A stretch of 64,000 nucleotides of DNA. Origin: Cervus elaphus (Eukaryota; Chordata; Mammalia; Artiodactyla; Cervidae). The translations under genes were made by a program, and so were the position numbers. Below, piece after piece: positions 23,217 to 38,200 of the stretch (its first letter is position 1; the number at the start of each line of letters is the position of its first letter). The notes beneath the pieces are model-generated. The model had not been told where the DNA came from, searched no databases, and saw only the letters and a program-made list of their open reading frames with translations. The stretch is taken from the NCBI RefSeq assembly GCF_910594005.1, contig NW_025316729.1, forward strand, positions 328,192 through 392,191, read 5' to 3'.

Positions 23217-26200
23217 ATGCTCTACATATTTTTCAAACCTTTTCATGTGCCTCGTATTTTTAAGACGTTTTCGTGCTCCTCGTATTTTTCAGACCTTTTC
23301 ATGCTCTTCGTATTTGTCACACCTTTTCATGCTCTTCTTATTTTCCACACTTTTACATGCTCTGCACGTTTTTCACACCCTTTATGCTCTTCTTATTTTT
23401 CACATTTTTTCATGTTCTTCATATTTTTCACACCTTTTCATGCTCTTCATATTTTTTCAGACCTTTTCATGCTTTTTATATTTTTCACAGCTTTTCATGC
23501 TCTTCTTGTTTTTCACACCTTTTCATGCTCCTAGTATTTTTCACACCTTTTCATGCTCTTGGTATTTTTCACAACTTTTCATGCTCTTCGTATTTTTCAC
23601 ATCTTTTCATGCTCTTTGAATTTTTCATACATTTTCATGCTCTTCATATTCCTCAGACCTTTTCATTCTCTTGATATTTTTCACACCTTTTCATGCCCTT
23701 CCTGTTTTTCACATCTTTCATGCTCTTGATATTTTTCACACCTTTTCATGCTCTTCATATTTTTCAGACCTTTTCATGCTCTTGATATTTTTCACACCTT
23801 TGCATGCCCTTCGTGTTTTTCACACATTTCATGCTCTTCATATTTTTTACACCTTTTCATGCTCCTCATATTTTTCACACCTTTTCATTTTCTTCATATT
23901 TTTCACATCGTTTCATGCTCCTCATATTTTTTATACAAATTCATGCTCCTCTTATTTTTCAACCTTTCCATGCTACTCATATTTTTGACACCGTTTCATG
24001 CTCTTCATATTTTTGACACCTTTTCATGCTCCCCATATTTTTGACACTTTTTCATGCTCTACATATTTTTCAGACCTTTTCATGCTCGTCGTATTTTTCA
24101 GACGTCTTCATCTCCTCGTATTTTTCAAACCGTTTCATGCTCCTCGTATTTTTCACAACTTTACATGCTCTTTGTATTTGTCACACCTTTTCAAGCTCTT
24201 CGTATTTTTCACATCTTTTCATGCTCTTCGTGTTTTTCACACCTCCTCAGGCTCTTCGTATTTTTCACACCTTTTCATGCTCTTCATATTTTTGACACGT
24301 TTTCATGCTTTTCATATTTTTCAGACCTTTTCATGCTCTTGATATTTTTCACAGCTTTCCATGCTCTTTGTGTTTTTCACTCCATTTCATGATCTCGTAT
24401 TTTCTGAGTGTTTCATGCTCCTCATATTTTTCACACCTTTTCATGCTCTTCATATTTTTCACACCGTTTCATCCTCCTCTAATTTTTCATACAGTTTCAT
24501 GCTCCTCATATTTTTCACACCTTTACATGCTTCTCATATTGTCGACACCTTTCAATGCTCCTCATATTTTTGACACCTTATCATGCTCTTCATATTTTTC
24601 AGACCTTTTCATGCTTTTGATAATTTTCACACCTTTTCCTGCTCCTCGTATTTTTCAGAGCTTTTCATGCTCCTCGTATTTTTCAGACCTTTAAATGGTC
24701 CTCTTAATTTTCAGATCTTTTCATGCTCCTCATTTTTTCACACCATTTCATGCTCCTCTTATTTTTCACACCGTTTCATGCTCTTCGTATTTTACACACC
24801 TTTTCATGCTCCTCAAATATTTCACACCTTTTCATGCTCCTCGTATTTTTAAGACGTTTTCATACTCCTCATAATTTTCACACCTTTTCATGCTCTTCAT
24901 ATTTTTCACACCGTTTTATGCTCCTCATATTTTTCATACAGATTCATGCTCCTCATATTTTTCACACCTTTACAAGCTCCTCATATTTTTGACACCTTTT
25001 TATTCTCTTCATATTTTTCACACCTTTTCATTCTCCTCATATTTTTTCACCTGTTCATGCTCTACATATTTTTCAGACCTTTTCATGCGCCTCGTATTTT
25101 TAAGACGTTTTCATGCTCCTCGTATTTTTCAAACCTTTTTATGCTCCTCTTACTTTTCACACTTTTTCATGCTATTCATATTTTTCACACCTTTTCATGC
25201 TCCTCATATATTTCACACCTTTTCATGCTTCTCGTATTTTTCAGTCCTCTTCATGCTCTTCGTATTTTTCACACCTTTTCATGCTCTTTGCATTTTTCAC
25301 AACTTTCATTCTCCTCATATTTTTCAGACAGTTTCATGCTCCTCAAATTTTTCGGACCGTTTCATGCTCCTCCTATTTTTCAGATCTTTTCATGCTCCTC
25401 GTATTTTCCACACCTTTTCATGCTGTTCATATTATTCACACCGTTTCATGCTCCTCATATTTTTTATACAAATTCATGCTCCTCTTATTTTTCAACCGTT
25501 ACATGCTACTCGTATTTTTCACACCTTTTCATTCTCCTCCTATTTTTCACACCTTTTCGTGCTCTTCATACTTTTCAGACATTTTCTTGTTCTTCATATT
25601 TTTCACACCTTTTCAGGCTCTTCATATTTTTCAGACCTTTTTATGCGCCTCCAATTTCTCAGACCTTTTCATGCTCCTCGCATTTTTCACTCCTTTTCAT
25701 GCTCCTCGAATTTTCACACCTTTTCATGCTCTTCATATTTTTCACACCTTTTCGGGCTCTTCATATTTTTCAGACGGATTCATGGTCCTCTAATTTTTCA
25801 CACCTTTTCATGCTCCACATATCTTTCAGACCTTTTCATGCTCCTCGTATTTTTCACACCATTTCATGCTCCTCGTATTTTTGACACCTTTTCATGCTCC
25901 TCCTATTTGTCACACCTTTTCAGGCTCTTCATATTTTTCAGACCTTTTTATGCGCCTCCAATTTCTCAGACCTTTTCATGCTCCTCGCATTTTTCACTCC
26001 TTTTCATGCTCCTCGAATTTTCACACCTTTTCATGCTCTTCATATTTTTCACACCTTTTCGGGCTCTTCATATTTTTCAGACGGATTCATGGTCCTCTAA
26101 TTTTTCACACCTTTTCATGCTCCACATATCTTTCAGACCTTTTCATGCTCCTCGTATTTTTCACACCATTTCATGCTCCTCGTATTTTTGACACCTTTTC

Positions 26201-29062
26201 ATGCTCCTCCTATTTGTCACACCTTTTCGTGCTCTTCATATTTTTCAGACATTTTCTTGTTCTTCATATTTTTCACACCTTTTCAGGCTCTTCATATTTT
26301 TCAGACCTTTTCATGCTTCCTATTGTTCATACCGTTTCATACTCCTCATATTTTTCATCCAGATTCATGCTCCTCATATTTTTCATACCTTTACTTGTTC
26401 CTCATATTTTTGACACCTTTTCATGCTCCTCATATTTTTCAGACCGTTTCGTGCTCTTCATATTTTCACACCATTTCATACTCCTAATATTTTTGACACC
26501 TATTCATGCTCCTCATATTTTTCTGACCGTTTCATGCTCCTCGTATTTTTCAGTCCGTTTCATGCTCTTCATATTTTCACACCATTTCATACTTCTCATA
26601 TTTTTGACACCTATTCATGCTCCTCATATTTTTCTGACCGTTTCATGCTCCTCGTATTTTTCAGTCCGTTTCATGCTCCTCTAATTTTTCACACCTTTTC
26701 ATGCTCCTCATGTTTTTGACAACTTTTCATGCTCCTAATATTTTTCTGACCTTTTCAGGCTCCTCGTATTTTTCAGACCTTTTCATTCTCTTCATATTTT
26801 TCACACCTTTTCATGCTCTTCGTATTTTTCACACCTTTTCATGCTCTTCATAATTTTCACACTTTTTCATGCTCTTCCTAATTTTCACAGCTTTTCATGC
26901 TCGTCGTATTTTTCACACCTTTTCATGCTCCTCATCATTTTCACACCTTTTCGTGCTTCTCATATTTTTCACACCTTTTCGTGCTCTTCGTATTTTTGAG
27001 ACCTTTTCATGCTCCTCGTATTTTTCACACCATTTCATGCTCTTCATATTTTCACACCTTTTCTATCTCCTCAAATTTTTCAAATTTTTCATGTTCTTCA
27101 TATTCTTCACACCTTTTCTAGCTCCTCATATTTTTCAGATCTATTCATGCTCCTCCTATTTTTCAAGCCTTTTCATGCTCCTAGAATTTTTCAGACCTTT
27201 TCATGCTCCTCGTATTTTTCACACCTTTTCATGCTCCTCGTATTTTTCACACATTTTCATGCTCCTCGTATTTTTCACACCTTTTCGTGCTCCTCCTATT
27301 TTTCACACCTTTTCGTGCTCCTTGTATTTTTCAGAATTTTTCATGCTCTTCATATTTTTCACACCTTTTCATGCTCTTCATAATTTTCAGAACTTTTGTG
27401 CTCTTCATATTTTTCACACCCTTTCATGCTCCTCGTATATTTCACACCTTTTCGTGCTCCTCGTATTTTTCACAACTTTTCTAGCTCCTCATATTTTTCA
27501 GACCTTTTCATGCTCCTCGTATTTTTCAGACCTTTTCATGCTTCTCGTGTTTATTACACCTTTTCATGCTCCTCAAATTTTTCAGGCCGTTTCATGCTCC
27601 TCGTATTTTTCACACCTCTTCATGCTCCTCGTATTTTTCACACCTTTTCATATTTTTCACACCTTTTCAGGCTCTTCATATTTTTCACACCTTTTCTAGC
27701 TTCTCATATGTTTCAGACCTTTCCATGCTCCTCATATATTTCAGACCATTTCATTCTTCTCATGTTTTTTACACCTTTTCATGCTCCGCGTATTTTTCAG
27801 ACCTTTTTATGCTCCTCTTATTTCTCAGATCTTTTCATGCTCGTCGAATTTGCACTCCTTTTCATGCTCCTCGTATTTTTCAGACCTTTACGTGCTCTTC
27901 ATATATTTCAGACATGTTCATGCTCCTCGTATTTTTCAGACCTTTACATGCTCTTCATATTTTTCACACTGTTTCATGCTCCTCATATTTTTTATACAAA
28001 TTCATGCTCCTCTTATTTTTCAACCTTCACATGCTACTCGTATTTTTCACACCTTTTCCTGCTCCTTGTATTTTTCACACCTTTTCGTGGTCCTCATATT
28101 TTTCAGATCTTTTCGTGCTCTTGATATTTTTAACACCTTTCGTGCTCTTCATATTTTTCAGACCATTTCAAGCTCTTCATATCTTTCAAACTTTTCAGGC
28201 TCTTCATGTTTTTCAGACCTTTTCATGCTCCTCGTATTTGTCACACCTTTTCATGTTCCTCGTATTTTTCACACCTTTTCGTTCTCCTCCTATTTTTCAC
28301 ACCTTTTCGTGCTCTTCATACTTTTCAGACATTTTCTTGTTCTTCATATTTTTCACACCTTTTCAGGCTCTTCATATTTTTCAGACCTTTTTATGCTCCT
28401 CCAATTTCTCAGACCTTTTCATGCTCCTCGCACTTTTCACTCCTTTTCATGCTCCTCGAATTTTCATGCCTTTTCACGCTCTTCATATTTTTCACACCTT
28501 TTCGTGCTCTTCATATTTTTCAGACCTTTTCGGGCTCTTCATATTTTTCAGACCGATTCATGCTCCTCTAATTTTTCACACCTTTTCATGTTCCTCATAT
28601 CTTTCAGACCTTTTCATGCTCCTCGTATTTTTCACACCTTTTCATGCTCCTCGTATTTGTCACACCTTTTCATGCTCCTCGTATTTGTCACACCTTTTCA
28701 TGCTCCTCGTATTTTTCACACCTTTTCTTTCTCCTCCTATTTGTCACACCTTTTTGTGCTCTTCATACTTTTCAGACATTTTCTTGTTCTTCATATTTTT
28801 CACACCTTTTCAGGCTCTTCATATTTTTCAGACCTTTTCATGCTCCTCGTATTTTTCAGACCTTTTCATGCTCTTCCTATTGTTCACACCGTTTCATACT
28901 CCTCATATTTTTCATCCAGATTCATGCTCCTCATATTTTTCATACCTTTACTTGTTCCTCATATTTTTGACACCTTTTCATGCTCCTCATATTTTTGACA
29001 CCTTTTCATGCTCTTCATATTTTTCACACTTTTCATTCTCCTCATATTTTTGACACCTGTTC
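23217..29062 (+). repeat. HOR unit 2, 6.1-kb type (5,846 bp)
   Basis: The shortest of the long units. Compared with unit 1 it has one extra monomer near 23,720, lacks one monomer near 25,200, lacks about 110 bp near 25,505 (a repeated TATACAAATTC group), gains a 307-bp tandem duplication at 25,614-26,227, and lacks one 447-bp sub-repeat near 28,600. It still lacks the two-monomer insertion found from unit 3 on, so it groups with unit 1. Confidence 0.92.
25614..26227 (+). repeat. 307-bp tandem duplication specific to unit 2
   Basis: The stretch from CAGGCTCTTCATATT at 25,614 through CTCCAATTTCTCAG, GACGGATTCATGG, CTCCACATATCTTTC and CTCCTCCTATTTGTC is repeated from 25,921 with essentially identical sequence. 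The offset is 307 bp, eleven monomers less one base. No other unit in the window has it, so it is recent. Confidence 0.88.
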
Positions 29063-32000
29063 ATGCTCTACATATTTTTCAAACCTTTTCATGTGCCTCG
29101 TATTTTTAAGACGTTTTCGTGCTCCTCGTATTTTTCAGACCTTTTCATGCTCTTCGTATTTGTCACACCTTTTCATGCTCTTCTTATTTTCCACACTTTT
29201 ACATGCTCTGCACGTTTTTCACACCCTTTATGCTCTTCTTATTTTTCACATTTTTTCATGTTCTTCATATTTTTCACACCTTTTCATGCTCTTCATATTT
29301 TTTCAGACCTTTTCATGCTTTTTATATTTTTCACAGCTTTTCATGCTCTTCTTGTTTTTCACACCTTTTCATGCTCCTAGTATTTTTCACACCTTTTCAT
29401 GCTCTTGGTATTTTTCACAACTTTTCATGCTCTTCGTATTTTTCACATCTTTTCATGCTCTTTGAATTTTTCATACATTTTCATGCTCTTCATATTCCTC
29501 AGACCTTTTCATTCTCTTGATATTTTTCACACCTTTTCATGCCCTTCCTGTTTTTCACATCTTTCATGCTCTTGATATTTTTCACACCTTTTCATGCTCT
29601 TCATATTTTTCAGACCTTTTCATGCTCTTGATATTTTTCACACCTTTGCATGCCCTTCGTGTTTTTCACACATTTCATGCTCTTCATATTTTTTACACCT
29701 TTTCATGCTCCTCATATTTTTCACACCTTTTCATTTTCTTCATATTTTTCACATCGTTTCATGCTCCTCATATTTTTTATACAAATTCATGCTCCTCTTA
29801 TTTTTCAACCTTTCCATGCTACTCATATTTTTGACACCGTTTCATGCTCTTCATATTTTTGACACCTTTTCATGCTCCCCATATTTTTGACACTTTTTCA
29901 TGCTCTACATATTTTTCAGACCTTTTCATGCTCGTCGTATTTTTCAGACGTCTTCATCTCCTCGTATTTTTCAAACCGTTTCATGCTCCTCGTATTTTTC
30001 ACAACTTTACATGCTCTTTGTATTTGTCACACCTTTTCAAGCTCTTCGTATTTTTCACATCTTTTCATGCTCTTCGTGTTTTTCACACCTCCTCAGGCTC
30101 TTCGTATTTTTCACACCTTTTCATGCTCTTCATATTTTTGACACGTTTTCATGCTTTTCATATTTTTCAGACCTTTTCATGCTCTTGATATTTTTCACAG
30201 CTTTCCATGCTCTTTGTGTTTTTCACTCCATTTCATGATCTCGTATTTTTCTGAGTGTTTCATGCTCCTCATATTTTTCACACCTTTTCATGCTCTTCAT
30301 ATTTTTCACACCGTTTCATCCTCCTCTAATTTTTCATACAGTTTCATGCTCCTCATATTTTTCACACCTTTACATGCTTCTCATATTGTCGACACCTTTC
30401 AATGCTCCTCATATTTTTGACACCTTATCATGCTCTTCATATTTTTCAGACCTTTTCATGCTTTTGATAATTTTCACACCTTTTCCTGCTCCTTGTATTT
30501 TTCAGAGCTTTTCATGCTCCTCGTATTTTTCAGACCTTTAAATGGTCCTCTTAATTTTCAGATCTTTTCATGCTCCTCATTTTTTCACACCATTTCATGC
30601 TCCTCTTATTTTTCACACCGTTTCATGCTCTTCGTATTTTACACACCTTTTCATGCTCCTCAAATATTTCACACCTTTTCATGCTCCTCGTATTTTTAAG
30701 ACGTTTTCATACTCCTCATAATTTTCACACCTTTTCATGCTCTTCATATTTTTCACACCGTTTTATGCTCCTCATATTTTTCATACAGATTCATGCTCCT
30801 CATATTTTTCACACCTTTACAAGCTCCTCATATTTTTGACACCTTTTTATTCTCTTCATATTTTTCACACCTTTTCATTCTCCTCATATTTTTTCACCTG
30901 TTCATGCTCTACATATTTTTCAGACCTTTTCATGTGCCTCGTATTTTTAAGACGTTTTCATGCTCCTCGTATTTTTCAAACCTTTTCATGCTCCTCTTAC
31001 TTTTCACACTTTTTCATGCTATTCATATTTTTCACACCTTTTCATGCTCCTCGCATTTTCCACAACTTTTCATGCTCCTCATATATTTCACACCTTTTCA
31101 TGCTTCTCGTATTTTTCAGTCCTCTTCATGCTCTTCGTATTTTTCACACCTTTTCATGCTCTTTGCATTTTTCACAACTTTCATGCTCCTCATATTTTTC
31201 AGACAGTTTCATGCTCCTCAAATTTTTCGGACCGTTTCATGCTCCTCCTATTTTTCAGATCTTTTCATGCTCCTCGTATTTTCCACACCTTTTCATGCTG
31301 TTCATATTTTTCACACCGTTTCATGCTCCTCATATTTTTTATACAAATTCATGCTCCTCTTATTTTTCAACCTTTACATGTTACTCATATTTCTGACACC
31401 TTTTCATGCTCTTCATATTTTTCTCACCGTTTCATGCTCCTCATATTTTTTATACAAATTCATGCTCCTCTTATTTTTCAACCGTTACATGCTACTCGTA
31501 TTTTTCACACCTTTTCATTCTCCTCCTATTTTTCACACCTTTTCGTGCTCTTCATACTTTTCAGACATTTTCTTGTTCTTCATATTTTTCACACCTTTTC
31601 AGGCTCTTCATATTTTTCAGACCTTTTTATGCGCCTCCAATTTCTCAGACCTTTTCATGCTCCTCGCATTTTTCACTCCTTTTCATGCTCCTCGAATTTT
31701 CACACCTTTTCATGCTCTTCATATTTTTCACACCTTTTCGGGCTCTTCATATTTTTCAGACGGATTCATGGTCCTCTAATTTTTCACACCTTTTCATGCT
31801 CCACATATCTTTCAGACCTTTTCATGCTCCTCGTATTTTTCACACCATTTCATGCTCCTCGTATTTTTGACACCTTTTCATGCTCCTCCTATTTGTCACA
31901 CCTTTTCGTGCTCTTCATACTTTTCAGACATTTTCTTGTTCTTCATATTTTTCACACCTTTTCAGGCTCTTCATATTTTTCAGTCCTTTTCATGCTTCCT

Positions 32001-35000
32001 ATTGTTCATACCGTTTCATACTCCTCATATTTTTCATCCAGATTCATGCTCCTCATATTTTTCATACCTTTACTTGTTCCTCATATTTTTGACACCTTTT
32101 CATGCTCCTCATATTTTTCAGACCGTTTCGTGCTCTTCATATTTTCACACCATTTCATACTCCTAATATTTTTGACACCTATTCATGCTCCTCATATTTT
32201 TCTGACCGTTTCATGCTCCTCGTATTTTTCAGTCCGTTTCATGCTCTTCATATTTTCACACCATTTCATACTTCTCATATTTTTGACACCTATTCATGCT
32301 CCTCATATTTTTCTGACCGTTTCATGCTCCTCGTATTTTTCAGTCCGTTTCATGCTCCTCTAATTTTTCACACCTTTTCATGCTCCTCATGTTTTTGACA
32401 ACTTTTCATGCTCCTAATATTTTTCTGACCTTTTCAGGCTCCTCGTATTTTTCAGACCTTTTCATTCTCTTCATATTTTTCACACCTTTTCATGCTCTTC
32501 GTATTTTTCACACCTTTTCATGCTCTTCATAATTTTCACACTTTTTCATGCTCTTCCTAATTTTCACAGCTTTTCATGCTCGTCGTATTTTTCACACCTT
32601 TTCATGCTCCTCATCATTTTCACACCTTTTCGTGCTTCTCATATTTTTCACACCTTTTCGTGCTCTTCGTATTTTTGAGACCTTTTCATGCTCCTCGTAT
32701 TTTTCACACCATTTCATGCTCTTCATATTTTCACACCTTTTCTATCTCCTCAAATTTTTCAAATTTTTCATGTTCTTCATATTCTTCACACCTTTTCTAG
32801 CTCCTCATATTTTTCAGATCTATTCATGCTCCTCCTATTTTTCAGGCCTTTTCATGCTCCTAGAATTTTTCAGACCTTTTCATGCTCCTCGTATTTTTCA
32901 CACATTTTCATGCTCCTCGTATTTTTCACACCTTTTCGTGCTCCTCCTATTTTTCACACCTTTTCGTGCTCCTTGTATTTTTCAGAATTTTTCATGCTCT
33001 TCATATTTTTCACACCTTTTCATGCTCTTCATAATTTTCAGAACTTTTGTGCTCTTCATATTTTTCACACCCTTTCATGCTCCTCGTATATTTCACACCT
33101 TTTCGTGCTCCTCGTATTTTTCACAACTTTTCTAGCTCCTCATATTTTTCAGACCTTTTCATGCTCCTTGTATTTTTCAGACCTTTTCATGCTTCTCGTA
33201 TTTATTACACCTTTTCATGCTCCTCAAATTTTTCAGGCCGTTTCATGCTCCTCGTATTTTTCACACCTCTTCATGCTCCTCGTATTTTTCACACCTTTTC
33301 ATATTTTTCACACCTTTTCAGGCTCTTCATATTTTTCACACCTTTTCTAGCTTCTCATATGTTTCAGACCTTTCCATGCTCCTCATATATTTCAGACCAT
33401 TTCATTCTTCTCATGTTTTTTACACCTTTTCATGCTCCGCGTATTTTTCAGACCTTTTTATGCTCCTCTTATTTCTCAGACCTTTTCATGCTCCTCGAAT
33501 TTTGCACTCCTTTTCATGCTCCTCGTATTTTTCAGACCTTTACGTGCTCTTCATATATTTCAGACATGTTCATGCTCCTCGTATTTTTCAGACCTTTACA
33601 TGCTCTTCATATTTTTCACACCTTTTCATGCTCCTCATATTTTTGACACCTTTTCATGCTCTTCATATTTTTCACACCGTTTCATGCTCCTCATATTTTT
33701 TATACAAATTCATGCTCCTCTTATTTTTCAACCTTCACATGCTACTCGTATTTTTCACACCTTTTCCTGCTCCTTGTATTTTTCACACCTTTTCGTGGTC
33801 CTCATATTTTTCAGATCTTTTCGTGCTCTTGATATTTTTAACACCTTTTCGTGCTCTTCATATTTTTCAGACCATTTCAAGCTCTTCATATCTTTCAAAC
33901 TTTTCAGGCTCTTCATGTTTTTCAGACCTTTTCATGCTCCTCGTATTTGTCACACCTTTTCATGTTCCTCGTATTTTTCACACCTTTTCGTTCTCCTCCT
34001 ATTTTTCACACCTTTTCGTGCTCTTCATACTTTTCAGACATTTTCTTGTTCTTCATATTTTTCACACCTTTTCAGGCTCTTCATATTTTTCAGACCTTTT
34101 TATGCTCCTCCAATTTCTCAGACCTTTTCATGCTCCTCGCACTTTTCACTCCTTTTCATGCTCCTCGAATTTTCATGCCTTTTCATGCTCTTCATATTTT
34201 TCACACCTTTTCGTGCTCTTCATATTTTTCAGACCTTTTCGGGCTCTTCATATTTTGCAGACCGATTCATGCTCCTCTAATTTTTCACACCTTTTCATGC
34301 TCCTCATATCTTTCAGACCTTTTCATGCTCCTCGTATTTTTCACACCTTTTGATGCTCCTCGTATTTTTGACACCTTTTCATGCTCCTCGTATTTGTCAC
34401 ACCTTTCCATGCTCCTTGTATTTTTCACACCTTTTCGTTCTCCTCCTATTTTTCACACCTTTTTGTGCTCTTCATACTTTTCAGACATTTTCTTGGTCTT
34501 CATATTTTTCACACCTTTTCAGGCTCTTCATATGTTTCAGACCTATTTATGCTCCTCCAATTTCTCAGACCTTTTCATGCTCCTCGCATTTTTCACTCCT
34601 TTTCATGCTCCTCGAATTTTCATGCCTTTTCATGCTCTTCATATTTTTCACACCTTTTCGTGCTCTTCATATTTTTCAGACCTTTTCGGGCTCTTCATAT
34701 TTTTCAGACCGATTCATGCTCCTCTAATTTTTCACACCTTTTCATGTTCCTCATATCTTTCAGACCTTTTCATGCTCCTCGTATTTTTCACACCTTTTCA
34801 TGCTCCTCGTATTTGTCACACCTTTTCATGCTCCTCGTATTTGTCACACCTTTTCATGCTCCTCGTATTTTTCACACCTTTTCTTTCTCCTCCTATTTGT
34901 CACACCTTTTTGTGCTCTTCATACTTTTCAGACATTTTCTTGTTCTTCATATTTTTCACACCTTTTCAGGCTCTTCATATTTTTCAGACCTTTTCATGCT

Positions 35001-35218
35001 CCTCGTATTTTTCAGACCTTTTCATGCTCTTCCTATTGTTCACACCGTTTCATACTCCTCATATTTTTCATCCAGATTCATGCTCCTCATATTTTTCATA
35101 CCTTTACTTGTTCCTCATATTTTTGACACCTTTTCATGCTCCTCATATTTTTGACACCTTTTCATGCTCTTCATATTTTTCACACTTTTCATTCTCCTCA
35201 TATTTTTGACACCTGTTC
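29063..35218 (+). repeat. HOR unit 3, 6.1-kb type (6,156 bp)
   Basis: It has the two-monomer insertion at 33,621-33,676 and lacks one CTCCTCGTATTTTTCACACC monomer near 32,890. It keeps all three 447-type sub-repeat starts. It shares a GTGCC variant (CATGTGCCTCG at 30,930) with unit 4, whereas units 1, 2, 5 and 6 have CATGCGCCTCG there. Confidence 0.92.
33621..33676 (+). repeat. Two-monomer (56-bp) insertion shared by units 3-9
   Basis: One CTCCTCATATTTTTGACACC monomer and one CTTCATATTTTTCACACC monomer are present here and at the matching sites near 39,975, 46,075, 52,200, 55,260, 58,320 and 61,385. At the matching sites in units 1 and 2 (21,675 and 27,970) the flanking monomers are directly joined. 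It is a shared derived mark, or else an ancestral pair lost in units 1 and 2. Confidence 0.85.
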
Positions 35219-38200
35219 ATGCTCTACATATTTTTCAAACCTTTTCATGTGCCTTGTATTTTTAAGACGTTTTCGTGCTCCTCGTATTTTTCAGACCTTT
35301 TCATGCTCTTCGTATTTGTCACACCTTTTCATGCTCTTCTTATTTTCCACACTTTTACATGCTCTGCACGTTTTTCACACCCTTTATGCTCTTCTTATTT
35401 TTCACATTTTTTCATGTTCTTCATATTTTTCACACCTTTTCATGCTCTTCATATTTTTTCAGACCTTTTCATGCTTTTTATATTTTTCACAGCTTTTCAT
35501 GCTCTTCTTGTTTTTCACACCTTTTCATGCTCCTAGTATTTTTCACACCTTTTCATGCTCTTGGTATTTTTCACAACTTTTCATGCTCTTCGTATTTTTC
35601 ACATCTTTTCATGCTCTTTGAATTTTTCATACATTTTCATGCTCTTCATATTCCTCAGACCTTTTCATTCTCTTGATATTTTTCACACCTTTTCATGCCC
35701 TTCCTGTTTTTCACATCTTTCATGCTCTTGATATTTTTCACACCTTTTCATGCTCTTCATATTTTTCAGACCTTTTCATGCTCTTGATATTTTTCACACC
35801 TTTGCATGCCCTTCGTGTTTTTCACACATTTCATGCTCTTCATATTTTTTACACCTTTTCATGCTCCTCATATTTTTCACACCTTTTCATTTTCTTCATA
35901 TTTTTCACATCGTTTCATGCTCCTCATATTTTTTATACAAATTCATGCTCCTCTTATTTTTCAACCTTTCCATGCTACTCATATTTTTGACACCGTTTCA
36001 TGCTCTTCATATTTTTGACACCTTTTCATGCTCCCCATATTTTTGACACTTTTTCATGCTCTACATATTTTTCAGACCTTTTCATGCTCGTCGTATTTTT
36101 CAGACGTCTTCATCTCCTCGTATTTTTCAAACCGTTTCATGCTCCTCGTATTTTTCACAACTTTACATGCTCTTTGTATTTGTCACACCTTTTCAAGCTC
36201 TTCGTATTTTTCACATCTTTTCATGCTCTTCGTGTTTTTCACACCTCCTCAGGCTCTTCGTATTTTTCACACCTTTTCATGCTCTTCATATTTTTGACAC
36301 GTTTTCATGCTTTTCATATTTTTCAGACCTTTTCATGCTCTTGATATTTTTCACAGCTTTCCATGCTCTTTGTGTTTTTCACTCCATTTCATGATCTCGT
36401 ATTTTTCTGAGTGTTTCATGCTCCTCATATTTTTCACACCTTTTCATGCTCTTCATATTTTTCACACCGTTTCATCCTCCTCTAATTTTTCATACAGTTT
36501 CATGCTCCTCATATTTTTCACACCTTTACATGCTTCTCATATTGTCGACACCTTTCAATGCTCCTCATATTTTTGACACCTTATCATGCTCTTCATATTT
36601 TTCAGACCTTTTCATGCTTTTGATAATTTTCACACCTTTTCCTGCTCCTTGTATTTTTCAGAGCTTTTCATGCTCCTCGTATTTTTCAGACCTTTAAATG
36701 GTCCTCTTAATTTTCAGATCTTTTCATGCTCCTCATTTTTTCACACCATTTCATGCTCCTCTTATTTTTCACACCGTTTCATGCTCTTCGTATTTTACAC
36801 ACCTTTTCATGCTCCTCAAATATTTCACACCTTTTCATGCTCCTCGTATTTTTAAGACGTTTTCATACTCCTCATAATTTTCACACCTTTTCATGCTCTT
36901 CATATTTTTCACACCGTTTTATGCTCCTCATATTTTTCATACAGATTCATGCTCCTCATATTTTTCACACCTTTACAAGCTCCTCATATTTTTGACACCT
37001 TTTTATTCTCTTCATATTTTTCACACCTTTTCATTCTCCTCATATTTTTTCACCTGTTCATGCTCTACATATTTTTCAGACCTTTTCATGTGCCTCGTAT
37101 TTTTAAGACGTTTTCATGCTCCTCGTATTTTTCAAACCTTTTCATGCTCCTCTTACTTTTCACACTTTTTCATGCTATTCATATTTTTCACACCTTTTCA
37201 TGCTCCTCGCATTTTCCACAACTTTTCATGCTCCTCATATATTTCACACCTTTTCATGCTTCTCGTATTTTTCAGTCCTCTTCATGCTCTTCGTATTTTT
37301 CACACCTTTTCATGCTCTTTGCATTTTTCACAACTTTCATGCTCCTCATATTTTTCAGACAGTTTCATGCTCCTCAAATTTTTCGGACCGTTTCATGCTC
37401 CTCCTATTTTTCAGATCTTTTCATGCTCCTCGTATTTTCCACACCTTTTCATGCTGTTCATATTATTCACACCGTTTCATGCTCCTCATATTTTTTATAC
37501 AAATTCATGCTCCTCTTATTTTTCAACCTTTACATGTTACTCATATTTCTGACACCTTTTCATGCTCTTCATATTTTTCTCACCGTTTCATGCTCCTCAT
37601 ATTTTTTATACAAATTCATGCTCCTCTTATTTTTCAACCTTTACATGCTACTCGTATTTTTCACACCTTTTCATTCTCCTCCTATTTTTCACACCTTTTC
37701 GTGCTCTTCATACTTTTCAGACATTTTCTTGTTCTTCATATTTTTCACACCTTTTCAGGCTCTTCATATTTTTCAGACCTTTTTATGCGCCTCCAATTTC
37801 TCAGACCTTTTCATGCTCCTCGCATTTTTCACTCCTTTTCATGCTCCTCGAATTTTCACACCTTTTCATGCTCTTCATATTTTTCACACCTTTTCGGGCT
37901 CTTCATATTTTTCAGACGGATTCATGGTCCTCTAATTTTTCACACCTTTTCAGGCTCTTCGTATTTTTCAGACCTTTTCATGCTCCTCGTATTTTTCACA
38001 CCATTTCATGCTCCTCGTATTTTTGACACCTTTTCATGCTCCTCCTATTTGTCACACCTTTTCGTGCTCTTCATACTTTTCAGACATTTTCTTGTTCTTC
38101 ATATTTTTCACACCTTTTCAGGCTCTTCATATTTTTCAGACCTTTTCATGCTTCCTATTGTTCATACCGTTTCATACTCCTCATATTTTTCATCCAGATT

